Assembly (NCBI GenBank): GCA_910583745.1
Contig: CAJTZC010000008.1
Span: 1 to 64,000 of the forward strand
Direction: 5' to 3'
Length of the DNA stretch: 64,000 nucleotides
Source: an uncultured Bacilli bacterium
GTDB lineage: Bacteria > Bacillota_I > Bacilli_A > RF39 > UBA660
This document shows, in pieces, positions 24,265 to 32,948 of this stretch (positions within the stretch are counted from its first letter, which is position 1; each line of letters opens with the position of its first letter). The translations under genes and the position numbers were made by a program. Under the pieces are notes generated by a model. That model worked only from the letters and a program-made list of their open reading frames with translations. It was not told the DNA's origin and did not search any database.

Positions 24265-25563
24265 TTATACAGGTCTTATTACATATGGCTTCGTCGAATC
24301 GAGTAAACGGAACAATTCTTCCAAAGCTTTCATGCTTTCTTCTGTGACTTCACCAGAATGGGAAATTGCTTGCAAATAAGCTCTCGCTAACTTCGTCTTG
24401 CCTTCTCGTATAGCGGTCTTCATATTCTCTACGTAAGACGGCATGTCTAAAGAGAAACGTCCATGCTCCAAATCGGCACAAACTTGGATAAACGCATAGA
24501 AAGAAAGGTCTCCTTCGAACATGCAGATATCGATGAGGTCTCTTATGAAACTTTCCCGTTCGAGTGCACCGATTCCCTCTAAAAATAGGTGCAACTTCGC
24601 CAAAGCATTTTCCCTATGCCCACTCTTCAACATGTTATATACAGAGGCAAGAGTATCCGATACAGCTAAAACTATCTTTTGTCCGTATACCTCGCCCACT
24701 TTGGCCTTCCACTCGATTACCAGACCTCTACTTTTGATGGTATGGACGATTCTCTCGAGAAGGCGGTGTTGTAATTCAATACAAGTAGACTTCCTCCGTT
24801 TTTCGTTGCTTAAAAATATTTCGATTTCATAAAGAGCATCTTCAAAAGCATGTAATCTCACTAAGTCTCTGTAAAACTTTAACCCAGGAACTTGGTTAAT
24901 GGGCAGAGCTTTTCCTCTCTCAAGACGGAAGCAATTTTCGACCAAATATAATGTTAAGTGTTCTGCTTCCCCAATTATATATTGACGATCCAAGACATGA
25001 AAGAAATTGATGATTCCTAACAAATCTCCTCTCTCCAAAAGTCCTAGCATTATCTGTTCGTTTTGCGATGAACACTTATACGCCTCGACACAAAGCTGTT
25101 TTAAAAGTCTTATTTCGATAGTGGTTCTTGTCGCTAATTTTAAAGCTGCATATCCGAGCATGAACTCATTATTGCCTAAAACAAAAGGAACAGTTAAACC
25201 ATCTTTCTCTGGTACTCCAGGAAAACTAGAGTTGAGGCAGTTTACGGTCAAAGACTTTGCCATTATCGATAAATCTTCGGGTAAGTCAATGATATGACTG
25301 AGAAGAAAGAGATAGCCATTGTATTCTTTTCTTCTCGTGGTCGTCACCGCATACATCTTTCTAAAATAGATAAGAGAGTTCTCAAACTGCTCTGATACTA
25401 TACATACTAAGAACCGACCGAAGTTACCCAGCTCACCATCGGGGTCGAGGGCAAGACAATCTAAAAAGCAGCGATTGGCCAGATAAAGCTCTTTGTTTTC
25501 GTAATAAGCGATACCTTCTAGGTATTTTTTTTCACATTCATTTTTTATTGTATTTACTGTCAT
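24265..25563 (-). CDS. TPR-like helical repeat protein, short paralogue
   Basis: 432 residues, mostly helical. The first 110 residues (GIAYYENKELYLANRCFLDCLALDPDGELGNFGRFLV, then SLIYFRKMYAV and YNGYLFLLSHIIDLPEDL) match one module of the 1273-residue neighbour, including the pattern of a TPR pair followed by a xxYLFLLxxIxxLPEDL helix. The remainder has further helical hairpins and a basic tail. No signal peptide, no catalytic motif. It begins 3 bp after the stop of the large paralogue and is the last gene of the T-box operon. Function unknown; TPR arrays usually bind protein partners. Confidence 0.65.
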   Translation of the reverse strand: MTVNTIKNECEKKYLEGIAYYENKELYLANRCFLDCLALDPDGELGNFGRFLVCIVSEQFENSLIYFRKMYAVTTTRRKEYNGYLFLLSHIIDLPEDLSIMAKSLTVNCLNSSFPGVPEKDGLTVPFVLGNNEFMLGYAALKLATRTTIEIRLLKQLCVEAYKCSSQNEQIMLGLLERGDLLGIINFFHVLDRQYIIGEAEHLTLYLVENCFRLERGKALPINQVPGLKFYRDLVRLHAFEDALYEIEIFLSNEKRRKSTCIELQHRLLERIVHTIKSRGLVIEWKAKVGEVYGQKIVLAVSDTLASVYNMLKSGHRENALAKLHLFLEGIGALERESFIRDLIDICMFEGDLSFYAFIQVCADLEHGRFSLDMPSYVENMKTAIREGKTKLARAYLQAISHSGEVTEESMKALEELFRLLDSTKPYVIRPV

Positions 25564-25566
25564 ATG

Positions 25567-28500
25567 TTATTCCCCATCCTTTATCGGTTTCATCAGATTT
25601 TGATACTCTTTTTTTGAAGAAGAGACGACGTGTCTATAATATTTTCCGATGAGACTTGTGCTTGTACTTATCTCTTCTACTTCTAACAGGCACTCTTTTG
25701 CAGCCTCTTCCTCTCCCTTGGCATAGTATCTTTCTGCAAGAGTGATATAGATTAAATACCTCTCCGTGACGGAGGCACCATATATCTTTAAAGCTCCTTC
25801 CACGTTTACTCCACTTTGAATAGTAGATAAAATGTCAGGAACAAAACCGGAACCGACCATATCCTCTAAAGTAATCTTTTCTTCCTGTGTCAGCGACTCA
25901 TTAGAAATTCCCTTCTTTTTTTCGGTGATGTATGCGATGATATCGTCCAACAAAAGGGACAACAGTTCTGAACCCGAATTGTTCGTAAGCTGATAATTTC
26001 TGTTAAACTTTCTGGCTTTTCTATAATCTTTATTCATGATGGCATAAAAAGTATTTAATGCGTTGCCGCCAGTTTTTCTAGGGATTTCTCCGGTTTCATG
26101 GATAGAGAGAATATCTTCAACTAGTGATAAAAAAGACTTTTCTAATACGTTTAATGGCCATATTTTAGCAAAACTTTTTAATGTAGAAGCAGCTGTTTGG
26201 TACTCTTTCTTCTGTATTGCAACTTTCAATTCTGTAGAAAATCTGTCGTATACTGTTTGACAAGTTGCACATAACGTATTGATGAGGTTGAGCTTAGAAC
26301 TGCTTCCCTCTTTCTCTTTTAAATCCTTCAATATTCCTATACTGTGTATAAAATTTTTCTTTAACGCGGCTGTGTATACTTTTCCATAGTAGAGACTACT
26401 CATGCTGGTTGGATCGAGAGGGATTTTATCGAACCACAAATCGTCTATTTTCTTTTTCATATCTTCCGGCACTTCTGTGATGAAATTTAGAAGATAAATA
26501 TACATCAAGTTGTCAAAATGCTCTTCTTGCGTTTCCTGTTGCATCAACACTCTCAAATATTCGAAAGCTCTACTGTAATTCTTTAAATCACAATTCTGGG
26601 CGAACAGTTCAAAATTGGCTCCTTTGTGTAGAGGGTTCCATTCTAGACATTGGCGAAACATCTCGAACGCCTTGTAGAACTCTCCAATTTTATATAACTG
26701 TTTTCCCTTGGTGTATAATTCGTCCGCATCACTAGTTTTAAAGGCGACTTCTTCGGACGTCGTTTCTCGAACGGATGGTCCAAAATTTATCCTCTTGATA
26801 GTATCCAAAGCCACATTTATCAGTGTAGTCAATAGATTGTCTGTTCTCAAGTAATTTTTTTGAAAGTCGTTGTTTATTTTTTCCACTGCAGAATAATCGC
26901 GAAGTTTGACGGCTTCAAAAATCGTCTTAGGAGAACCATCTGTCGCTTCGACGACTTGTCCTGTCTCTTGCATCGTGACAATATCTCTTGCCACATAGAG
27001 ACAAGCTTCCATTGGACGAGTGAGCCCTTGTCTATCTCTTAACGAAGAGACCAAAGTGATAAACTCGGTGAATTTTCCTTCGTCGACCAACTTTTTCATC
27101 TCTGCCTTGGTGGCAGCTTGTATTCGACCTGCTTCGCTCGCTAGGATTAAAATGGAGTTTTCTACTTCTAGAAGACGTCTCGTTTTCCTTGTGCTATCTA
27201 GAAGTTGGTTCCCATAAAAGAATTTCTTATTTACCAGTGCTGTAACGATGTCATACCAAAGACAGGCCACACTCTCCTTCCCACGACTTAGAGGGCTCAT
27301 GTCTTTGAACTCTAAAGTTTTTGCTTTTCTATTCAGTTCATCGGGCAGTATCGTGATGTGATGTAATAAGAACAGATATGTATTGTATTCATATTCTTCA
27401 TGTTTATTGGCAAAATAGTTCCATCTGCTGAAGACTTTCGCCGCCGAATCGAAATCTCTATTCATGATATAGTAGGTAAACATTCTCTTCACGAGAGGCT
27501 GGAACGTCGGATTGATTTCTTCCGCTCTTACATAGTAGGAATACGCCTCTTGATATAATCCTTCTTTCCATAGAGCTTCTCCACTTTCGAACAATTGTTT
27601 TGATTGCTGGCCTATCGTATACTCTCGTCGTGCAATGTCCACTTTTTTAAGAAGACTGATAATGATCGTCCATACATTGCTCTGTGCGTATACTTCGAGA
27701 TTGTAACTTTGCAAAGCTCTTTCGTAATCTCTGTCTTTTAGTGCATTCTCGAAAGTAGGACCACTGTTTATAGAGATAGGAAGGGCCTTTCCTTCTTTGA
27801 TGAGCAAGATATCGCTTGCAATTTGTAGCATATAGGCTTCGTACTTGTCTAATCTGCGTTTTTGGTCGAGTTCGCTTAAGAAATCGACGATGGCCTCGTA
27901 GTCTTCTTCTTGAAGAAGGATATATACTTTTCTCTTATCTTTGCCCATTTTCCTGTACACAGCTTTAAATAATGCTAAACGAACGATTCGTCTAATGCTT
28001 AAAACTTCTTCTGGCGTATCACTCAAGACATTTTTTGCATCTTGAAAGTTTTTGTTTTTACAGAGTCTCGAAATACTCTCTTCTTCTCCATATTCATAGT
28101 TCATCGCGATTTCTTGGTATTGGCTCGGCAAGACGATGAGGTAGTTTAAGAGATGTAAATATTCGGAATATTCTTCTTGCATCGCTGGAGTAGCATTTTC
28201 GTATGCCCTTCTAAAATAGAGAAAAGCTTCGTTAAAACGTTCGTTATTGATCCATTTGCTGAAAATCGCCAAATTGGCTTTGGAATGGTTTGGATTGATT
28301 TTTAGGCAATTTTGGTAATGTTCATAGGCATCGTAAAGGCTTCTATTCGCAAGGTATTGTTCCCCTTGTAAGAATTCTTTTTCGTCAGGGGGAACAGTCT
28401 CTATATCGTTCAAAGCCATCTTTGTCGACAACTTCATAAAGAGGCTTTCCGATAAGGTGAGTTTCCTCTTCGGATTGGCGTATCTCTCCTCCAACATCCA

Positions 28501-29388
28501 TTCGCGTGCTCTATCGTAATCTTTTTGTAGGACAGCCTCGAGAAAACTTTCGCTATTGGTGTCTTTATGCATCTCTATCTTGCCTGTTGCCGAGAATTGT
28601 ACCATCTCTTTCGCGAGAGACTTCAGCGCTCTCTCTTCAGTTTCGCATGTCCTGCGATGGTCTATCTCTTCCATAACGACGACGAGCTTCTCGAACTGCT
28701 CGTCTCGAATAAGCTCGGAGATGAGCTCTTTTTCCTCGAAAGAAACTTTTACAACTTCTTTTAGCAACGTTAAAAGTAAAATATCGTACTCGTTAAAAGC
28801 TCTTTCTTTAGAGATGTCGTAGAGACTTTTTTTCGCATTCGAAAAGTTTCGACTCAAAATATCCCGTCTCACTTGCAAATCGACATTTCCTTCCGCCTCG
28901 GCTTCGGAAATATCGCCTAAAAAATCGTCAGCAACCGTTTTCGCTATAGCTACGAACTCTTCCGGTAACTGGGTGAGATACAATAAAAGAAACAGAAGAA
29001 TGTGATAGTCTCTTCTTTTCTCTGTGTCGCCGATGGTTATCATTTTTTTGAGGTAATCGCTCGACTCTTCGTAGTTTCCGCTTGCCACACATTCTTTAAA
29101 AAGGCGAAAAGAGGCCTCGACAGAGCCCAATCTGTGTGCCCTCACGAGACACTTTTTGCCAAAGGCGGTTTCTCCCTTTACTATAAGTTCGGATGCGAAA
29201 TCATAAAACCCATTGACATCGGCTAGGATAAAATTTGGACTGATGAGATTTTCTTTTTTCAGATACCCCAATCTTGCCAAATTCGTTACTTCGATATAGT
29301 TCAACTTTCCTTTTATATTTTTCTTGGTGATGACTCCGTGCTCCCCGATAATGCGGTAAGCACGTTCTAAAATTTCACTCGTGTTCAT
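25567..29388 (-). CDS. Giant TPR-like modular repeat protein
   Basis: 1273 residues, cytoplasmic by the lack of a signal peptide. The N-terminal 60 residues look like a small winged-helix-like unit (AYRIIGEHGVITKKNIKG). Three clear modules of about 250-300 residues begin near residues 349, 610 and 895: each has a TPR pair (GEQYLANRSLYDAYEHYQNCL; GEALWKEGLYQEAYSYYVRAE; GKQLYKIGEFYKAFEMFRQCL) ending in a NP motif, then a YLFLLHHITILPDEL-like helix and a helical tail with an EGKALPIS/TGQVVEA/TGEIPRKTGG-type loop. The first 340 residues carry a worn fourth module. It starts 21 bp after valS, inside the T-box operon. No known family recognised. Confidence 0.65.
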   Translation of the reverse strand: MNTSEILERAYRIIGEHGVITKKNIKGKLNYIEVTNLARLGYLKKENLISPNFILADVNGFYDFASELIVKGETAFGKKCLVRAHRLGSVEASFRLFKECVASGNYEESSDYLKKMITIGDTEKRRDYHILLFLLLYLTQLPEEFVAIAKTVADDFLGDISEAEAEGNVDLQVRRDILSRNFSNAKKSLYDISKERAFNEYDILLLTLLKEVVKVSFEEKELISELIRDEQFEKLVVVMEEIDHRRTCETEERALKSLAKEMVQFSATGKIEMHKDTNSESFLEAVLQKDYDRAREWMLEERYANPKRKLTLSESLFMKLSTKMALNDIETVPPDEKEFLQGEQYLANRSLYDAYEHYQNCLKINPNHSKANLAIFSKWINNERFNEAFLYFRRAYENATPAMQEEYSEYLHLLNYLIVLPSQYQEIAMNYEYGEEESISRLCKNKNFQDAKNVLSDTPEEVLSIRRIVRLALFKAVYRKMGKDKRKVYILLQEEDYEAIVDFLSELDQKRRLDKYEAYMLQIASDILLIKEGKALPISINSGPTFENALKDRDYERALQSYNLEVYAQSNVWTIIISLLKKVDIARREYTIGQQSKQLFESGEALWKEGLYQEAYSYYVRAEEINPTFQPLVKRMFTYYIMNRDFDSAAKVFSRWNYFANKHEEYEYNTYLFLLHHITILPDELNRKAKTLEFKDMSPLSRGKESVACLWYDIVTALVNKKFFYGNQLLDSTRKTRRLLEVENSILILASEAGRIQAATKAEMKKLVDEGKFTEFITLVSSLRDRQGLTRPMEACLYVARDIVTMQETGQVVEATDGSPKTIFEAVKLRDYSAVEKINNDFQKNYLRTDNLLTTLINVALDTIKRINFGPSVRETTSEEVAFKTSDADELYTKGKQLYKIGEFYKAFEMFRQCLEWNPLHKGANFELFAQNCDLKNYSRAFEYLRVLMQQETQEEHFDNLMYIYLLNFITEVPEDMKKKIDDLWFDKIPLDPTSMSSLYYGKVYTAALKKNFIHSIGILKDLKEKEGSSSKLNLINTLCATCQTVYDRFSTELKVAIQKKEYQTAASTLKSFAKIWPLNVLEKSFLSLVEDILSIHETGEIPRKTGGNALNTFYAIMNKDYRKARKFNRNYQLTNNSGSELLSLLLDDIIAYITEKKKGISNESLTQEEKITLEDMVGSGFVPDILSTIQSGVNVEGALKIYGASVTERYLIYITLAERYYAKGEEEAAKECLLEVEEISTSTSLIGKYYRHVVSSSKKEYQNLMKPIKDGE

Positions 29389-29409
29389 AAAACCTCCTGT
29401 ATATCATCT

Positions 29410-31929
29410 TTATTTAAGCTTTTCTAGCTCTTCTTCTTCCTCTTTGAGTTTTGCTCTCTCTGCCTCGACAATCGATTGAGGCGCTTTGCTCGTGTAGCCT
29501 TCGTTCGACAACAATTTGCGTCTTCTCTCGATAGAACTCTCCAACTCGGCGATGCGTTTTTTCAACGTCTCCGCTTCGTTCGATTCATCCTTATCGTAGT
29601 AAACTTTTATGCTGTAGTTTTTGAAAATGACGTCGTACGAAGCATTATATTCGTGCGTATAGACTTCATTTCCACCTAGACGTAACATGTTTTGTATGAT
29701 GCGATAGTCTGCCTCTTTCATATATTCGACTCTGAAATCTTTTCCGACCTTATTTTCGAGTTTGTACGTCCTAAACAGTTTGATAAACTCGATGATGTCG
29801 TCCACTTCTGCCGTCTCAAAATCATACTTCTCCTCGTATTCTGGATAACGGGAAATCATAATCGATTCGGCATCTTTAAACGGCAACATGCTGTAAATTT
29901 CTTCGCTGACATAAGGCATAAATGGACTGATGAGTTTCAAAATAGAACTCAAAACTTTATAGAGAGTCGACTTTGTAGAGGTTTCACTCGCACTGAACTT
30001 CGACATCTCGATGTAGTTGTCACAGAAAGCTTCCCAGATGAAACTGTATATCACTGCTCCTGCATTATTAAATTCGTACTTATCCAAGTAGCGTCTCGCG
30101 TCTTTGATGGTCTTGTTCAGTTTAGAAAGTACCCATTCGTCTTCCTGTTTTAAATTTTCTAGACTGTACGCGTCTTCTTTCAAGTCCTCGATGTTCATGA
30201 GGACGAAGCGAGAGGCGTTCCAAAGTTTATTGATGAAGTTCCAAGTGCTCGCGAGTTTATCCTCGTCGTACTTTAAGTCCATACCTCCACTTACTTCTGT
30301 AACGAGATAGTAGCGCAAGGCATCGGCGCCATATTTTTCGATGACGTCCATCGGGTCGACTCCATTGCCGAGACTCTTGCTCATCTTTCTTCCCTGTTTA
30401 TCCCTTATCAATCCGTGTATAACACAGTCTTTAAACGGTCTTTGCCCTGTGAAGTGCAACCCTTGGAAAGTCATTCGGTTGACCCAAAAAGGAATGATAT
30501 CGTAACCTGTGACGAGACAATCGTTCGGATAGTATCTCTTCAACAGTTCGTCGTCCATAGGCCAATTCAGCGTTGAGAATGGCCAAAGTGCACTCGAGAA
30601 CCACGTATCCAAGACATCGGCGTCTTGTTCCCAACCTTCGCCTTCTGGGGCTTCCATACCGACGTAGACCTCTTCTCCTTTATACCAAGCAGGAATCCTG
30701 TGTCCCCACCACAGCTGACGAGAAATGCACCAGTCATAAGTGATTTCCATCCAATGGTTCATGATTTTTTCGAATCGAGAAGGTACGAAATTGACCTTCG
30801 TATCGCTGTTCTTCTGGTTTTCCAAAACGGCATCGGCGAGAGGTCTCATCTTTACAAACCACTGTTTAGATAAGTATGGCTCAATCATGACGTCCGTTCT
30901 CTCTGAATGTCCTACGTTGTGTGTTATCTCATCGATGTTTAAAAGCAACTCTTCTTTTTTAAGTTGTTCTACCACTTTTTCGCGACAAGAGAATCTGTCC
31001 ATTCCGGCATATTCTCCACACAATTCGTTCATCGTCGCATCGGGGTTCATGACGACGACACGCTCTAAATCGTGGCGCATGCCGACTTCGAAATCGTTCG
31101 GATCGTGTGCAGGGGTTATCTTGACGATTCCCGTTCCAAACTCCATATCGGCGTGTTCGTCTCCTATGATAGGAATTTTTTTGCCGACGATAGGCAGAAT
31201 GACTTTTTTCCCTATCAGATGCTTATATCTCTCGTCTTCTGGATTGACTGCGACAGCCGTATCTCCGAATAACGTCTCCGGTCTCGTCGTTGCCACTTCT
31301 AAAAATTCCTCGCTGTCTTCGATATAATACTTGATGTGATAGAAAGCTCCCGTGACTTCTTTATAGATGACCTCTTCATTAGAAAGAGCTGTCTTTGCCT
31401 CAGGGTCCCAGTTTATAATTCTCTCTCCTCGATAGATGAGCCCTTCGTTATATAACTTTACAAACACTTCTCTAACGGCTTTGGAGAGTCCTTCGTCCAA
31501 CGTAAAACGCTCTTTTGTATAATCTAGCGACAACCCGAGTGTTGCCCATTGATTGTGGATATTCTCTGCATACTCGTCCTTCCAAGCCCAAGCACATTCT
31601 AGCCACTCTTCACGACGCATTCCCCTCGGGTCGCGGCCTTCATCTTTCAATTTTCTATCGACTTTTGCCTGAGTCGCGATTCCTGCATGGTCCATCCCTG
31701 GCAACCAAAGCGCATCAAAGCCACACATCCTTTTATAGCGGATAATGACATCTTGAATCGAAGTATCCCAAGCATGCCCGAGATGCAATTTTCCTGTGAC
31801 GTTTGGAGGTGGAATGACGATAGTAAACGGTTTTTTACTCAAATCTCCCGCACAGAAGTATCCTTTCTCCTTCCAAGTTTTGTATTTGTTTTCTTCTACC
31901 TTTTTGTGATCATATTTTGTCTCTAACAT
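29410..31929 (-). CDS. valS: Valyl-tRNA synthetase
   Basis: An 839-residue class I synthetase for valine. The nucleotide-binding HIGH motif appears as PPPNVTGKLHLGH (about residues 40-52), the editing CP1 domain contains ATTRPETLFGDTAVAVNP and GTGIVKITPAHDPNDFE, and KMSKS is present as KMSKSLGNGVDP (about residue 518). The C-terminal 65 residues form the ValRS coiled-coil arm that contacts tRNA. Its ATG overlaps the end of the HD gene by 7 bp. Expression is controlled by the valine T-box leader at 32670-32876. Confidence 0.97.
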   Translation of the reverse strand: MLETKYDHKKVEENKYKTWKEKGYFCAGDLSKKPFTIVIPPPNVTGKLHLGHAWDTSIQDVIIRYKRMCGFDALWLPGMDHAGIATQAKVDRKLKDEGRDPRGMRREEWLECAWAWKDEYAENIHNQWATLGLSLDYTKERFTLDEGLSKAVREVFVKLYNEGLIYRGERIINWDPEAKTALSNEEVIYKEVTGAFYHIKYYIEDSEEFLEVATTRPETLFGDTAVAVNPEDERYKHLIGKKVILPIVGKKIPIIGDEHADMEFGTGIVKITPAHDPNDFEVGMRHDLERVVVMNPDATMNELCGEYAGMDRFSCREKVVEQLKKEELLLNIDEITHNVGHSERTDVMIEPYLSKQWFVKMRPLADAVLENQKNSDTKVNFVPSRFEKIMNHWMEITYDWCISRQLWWGHRIPAWYKGEEVYVGMEAPEGEGWEQDADVLDTWFSSALWPFSTLNWPMDDELLKRYYPNDCLVTGYDIIPFWVNRMTFQGLHFTGQRPFKDCVIHGLIRDKQGRKMSKSLGNGVDPMDVIEKYGADALRYYLVTEVSGGMDLKYDEDKLASTWNFINKLWNASRFVLMNIEDLKEDAYSLENLKQEDEWVLSKLNKTIKDARRYLDKYEFNNAGAVIYSFIWEAFCDNYIEMSKFSASETSTKSTLYKVLSSILKLISPFMPYVSEEIYSMLPFKDAESIMISRYPEYEEKYDFETAEVDDIIEFIKLFRTYKLENKVGKDFRVEYMKEADYRIIQNMLRLGGNEVYTHEYNASYDVIFKNYSIKVYYDKDESNEAETLKKRIAELESSIERRRKLLSNEGYTSKAPQSIVEAERAKLKEEEEELEKLK

Positions 31930-32648
31930 TGTTTCTCAATCCTTTCATTTAAGTATTTTATTGCATGTTCGTAAATATTTTTGAATGTATCTTTGTATTC
32001 CACTCGTTCATAGAGCACTTTCAATCTCTCTTTTGCAACTTCGAGTGATATCGTGTAGTTCAAGTCGAAGACGAAGGCAAAGTCTGCCGCGATTTTTTCG
32101 TTATTCGTCGTCGCAAACTTTCTATCGACGCATCGACAATTCATGATATCTTCCATGACGCGTTCACAGATGTCACTGTCGTCCCCTTTTAGATTGAATC
32201 GACCCAAAGTTCCAAAATTATAGAGAATATCCAATTTATCTACGTCGCGTATGAGCTTTGCCATTTTCATAGACAATGCATCTTCGTTCTTTTCTATCTT
32301 TAACTTGTTGTGCTGCCGTATGGCGAATTCGATAGCAGGATAGTGTTCTCTTTTTATGCCAAACTTCTCGATGAGTTCCTCTTTAAACAGTAAATCCGCG
32401 CCGTGTTCAGCATGGTCGAAGCTCTTATAATCATTAAACGTCTTCGCCTGCTCTGCTTGGTCGAATCTTCCCGTATCGTGTAACAATCCAATCTCTGTCG
32501 CCAACTGCACTTCGTCGTCACTGAAGCCGAGCTCGACTGCTGCGTCGTGCATATTGGTTTTCACTCGCATCGTATGAGCTATTTTAGAACGAACATTTTC
32601 GTTTGTTTTATCGTACTCATCTGTAAACCTTAAGAATTTTTCTTCCAT
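31923..32648 (-). CDS. HD-domain phosphohydrolase
   Basis: 241 residues. HD-superfamily metal residues are visible: His in KIAHTMRVKTNMHDAAVELG (about residues 23-42), the HD pair in ATEIGLLHDTGRFDQ (about 51-65) and Asp in IRDVDKLDILYNFG (about 137-150). The middle block (FDHAEHGADLLF) is also typical. Likely a hydrolase of nucleotides or phosphorylated metabolites; substrate unknown. It is the first gene behind the valine T-box and overlaps valS, so it is induced when tRNA-Val is uncharged. Confidence 0.82.
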   Translation of the reverse strand: MEEKFLRFTDEYDKTNENVRSKIAHTMRVKTNMHDAAVELGFSDDEVQLATEIGLLHDTGRFDQAEQAKTFNDYKSFDHAEHGADLLFKEELIEKFGIKREHYPAIEFAIRQHNKLKIEKNEDALSMKMAKLIRDVDKLDILYNFGTLGRFNLKGDDSDICERVMEDIMNCRCVDRKFATTNNEKIAADFAFVFDLNYTISLEVAKERLKVLYERVEYKDTFKNIYEHAIKYLNERIEKQC

Positions 32649-32669
32649 TTTGTATCCTCTTTCCTAAAC

Positions 32670-32876
32670 AAAAAAAGCTATAACGCAGAGGGCGAATATC
32701 ATTCGCTGTACCACCTCTACTTTATAACTTAGCAGTTAATCTCCTTGATGCTTAACGCGCATTCACGATTTTTCTCAACTCTCAACCTTCAAAAACGTAT
32801 CACACTGGCTTACACCAACCACCAGTTCTCTTTGCTGATGTCATTTTTTACTCCTAGAGTCTCACCGAAAACTTGA
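32670..32876 (-). ncRNA. T-box leader, predicted valine-specific
   Basis: The antiterminator T-box core AGGTGGTACAGCG is at 32704-32716 on the minus strand. Upstream, the stem I apical sequence GGTGGTTGGTGTAAGCC (about 32813-32829) is typical, and ACTCT/AGAGT closes the stem I base. The 3' side of the specifier loop reads GAAGGTTGAG; GTT (32784-32786) is a valine codon in the right place. Downstream, GCGAAT/ATTCGC and flanking AGAGG/CCTCT form the terminator, ending in a T run at 32670-32676. Uncharged tRNA-Val should favour read-through into the HD-valS-TPR-TPR genes. Confidence 0.88.
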
Positions 32877-32881
32877 TACTG

Positions 32882-32910
32882 ATTATACTATATTTAATAA
32901 GATTTATCAA
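32882..32910 (-). promoter_or_regulatory. Sigma-A promoter of the T-box operon
   Basis: Minus-strand TTGATA (32905-32910), 17-bp spacer, TATAAT (32882-32887), placing the transcription start at about 32876, just ahead of T-box stem I. Confidence 0.85.
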
Positions 32911-32948
32911 GCCATTTTCGTCGAATGATTGATGGCAGTTTTTAATTC

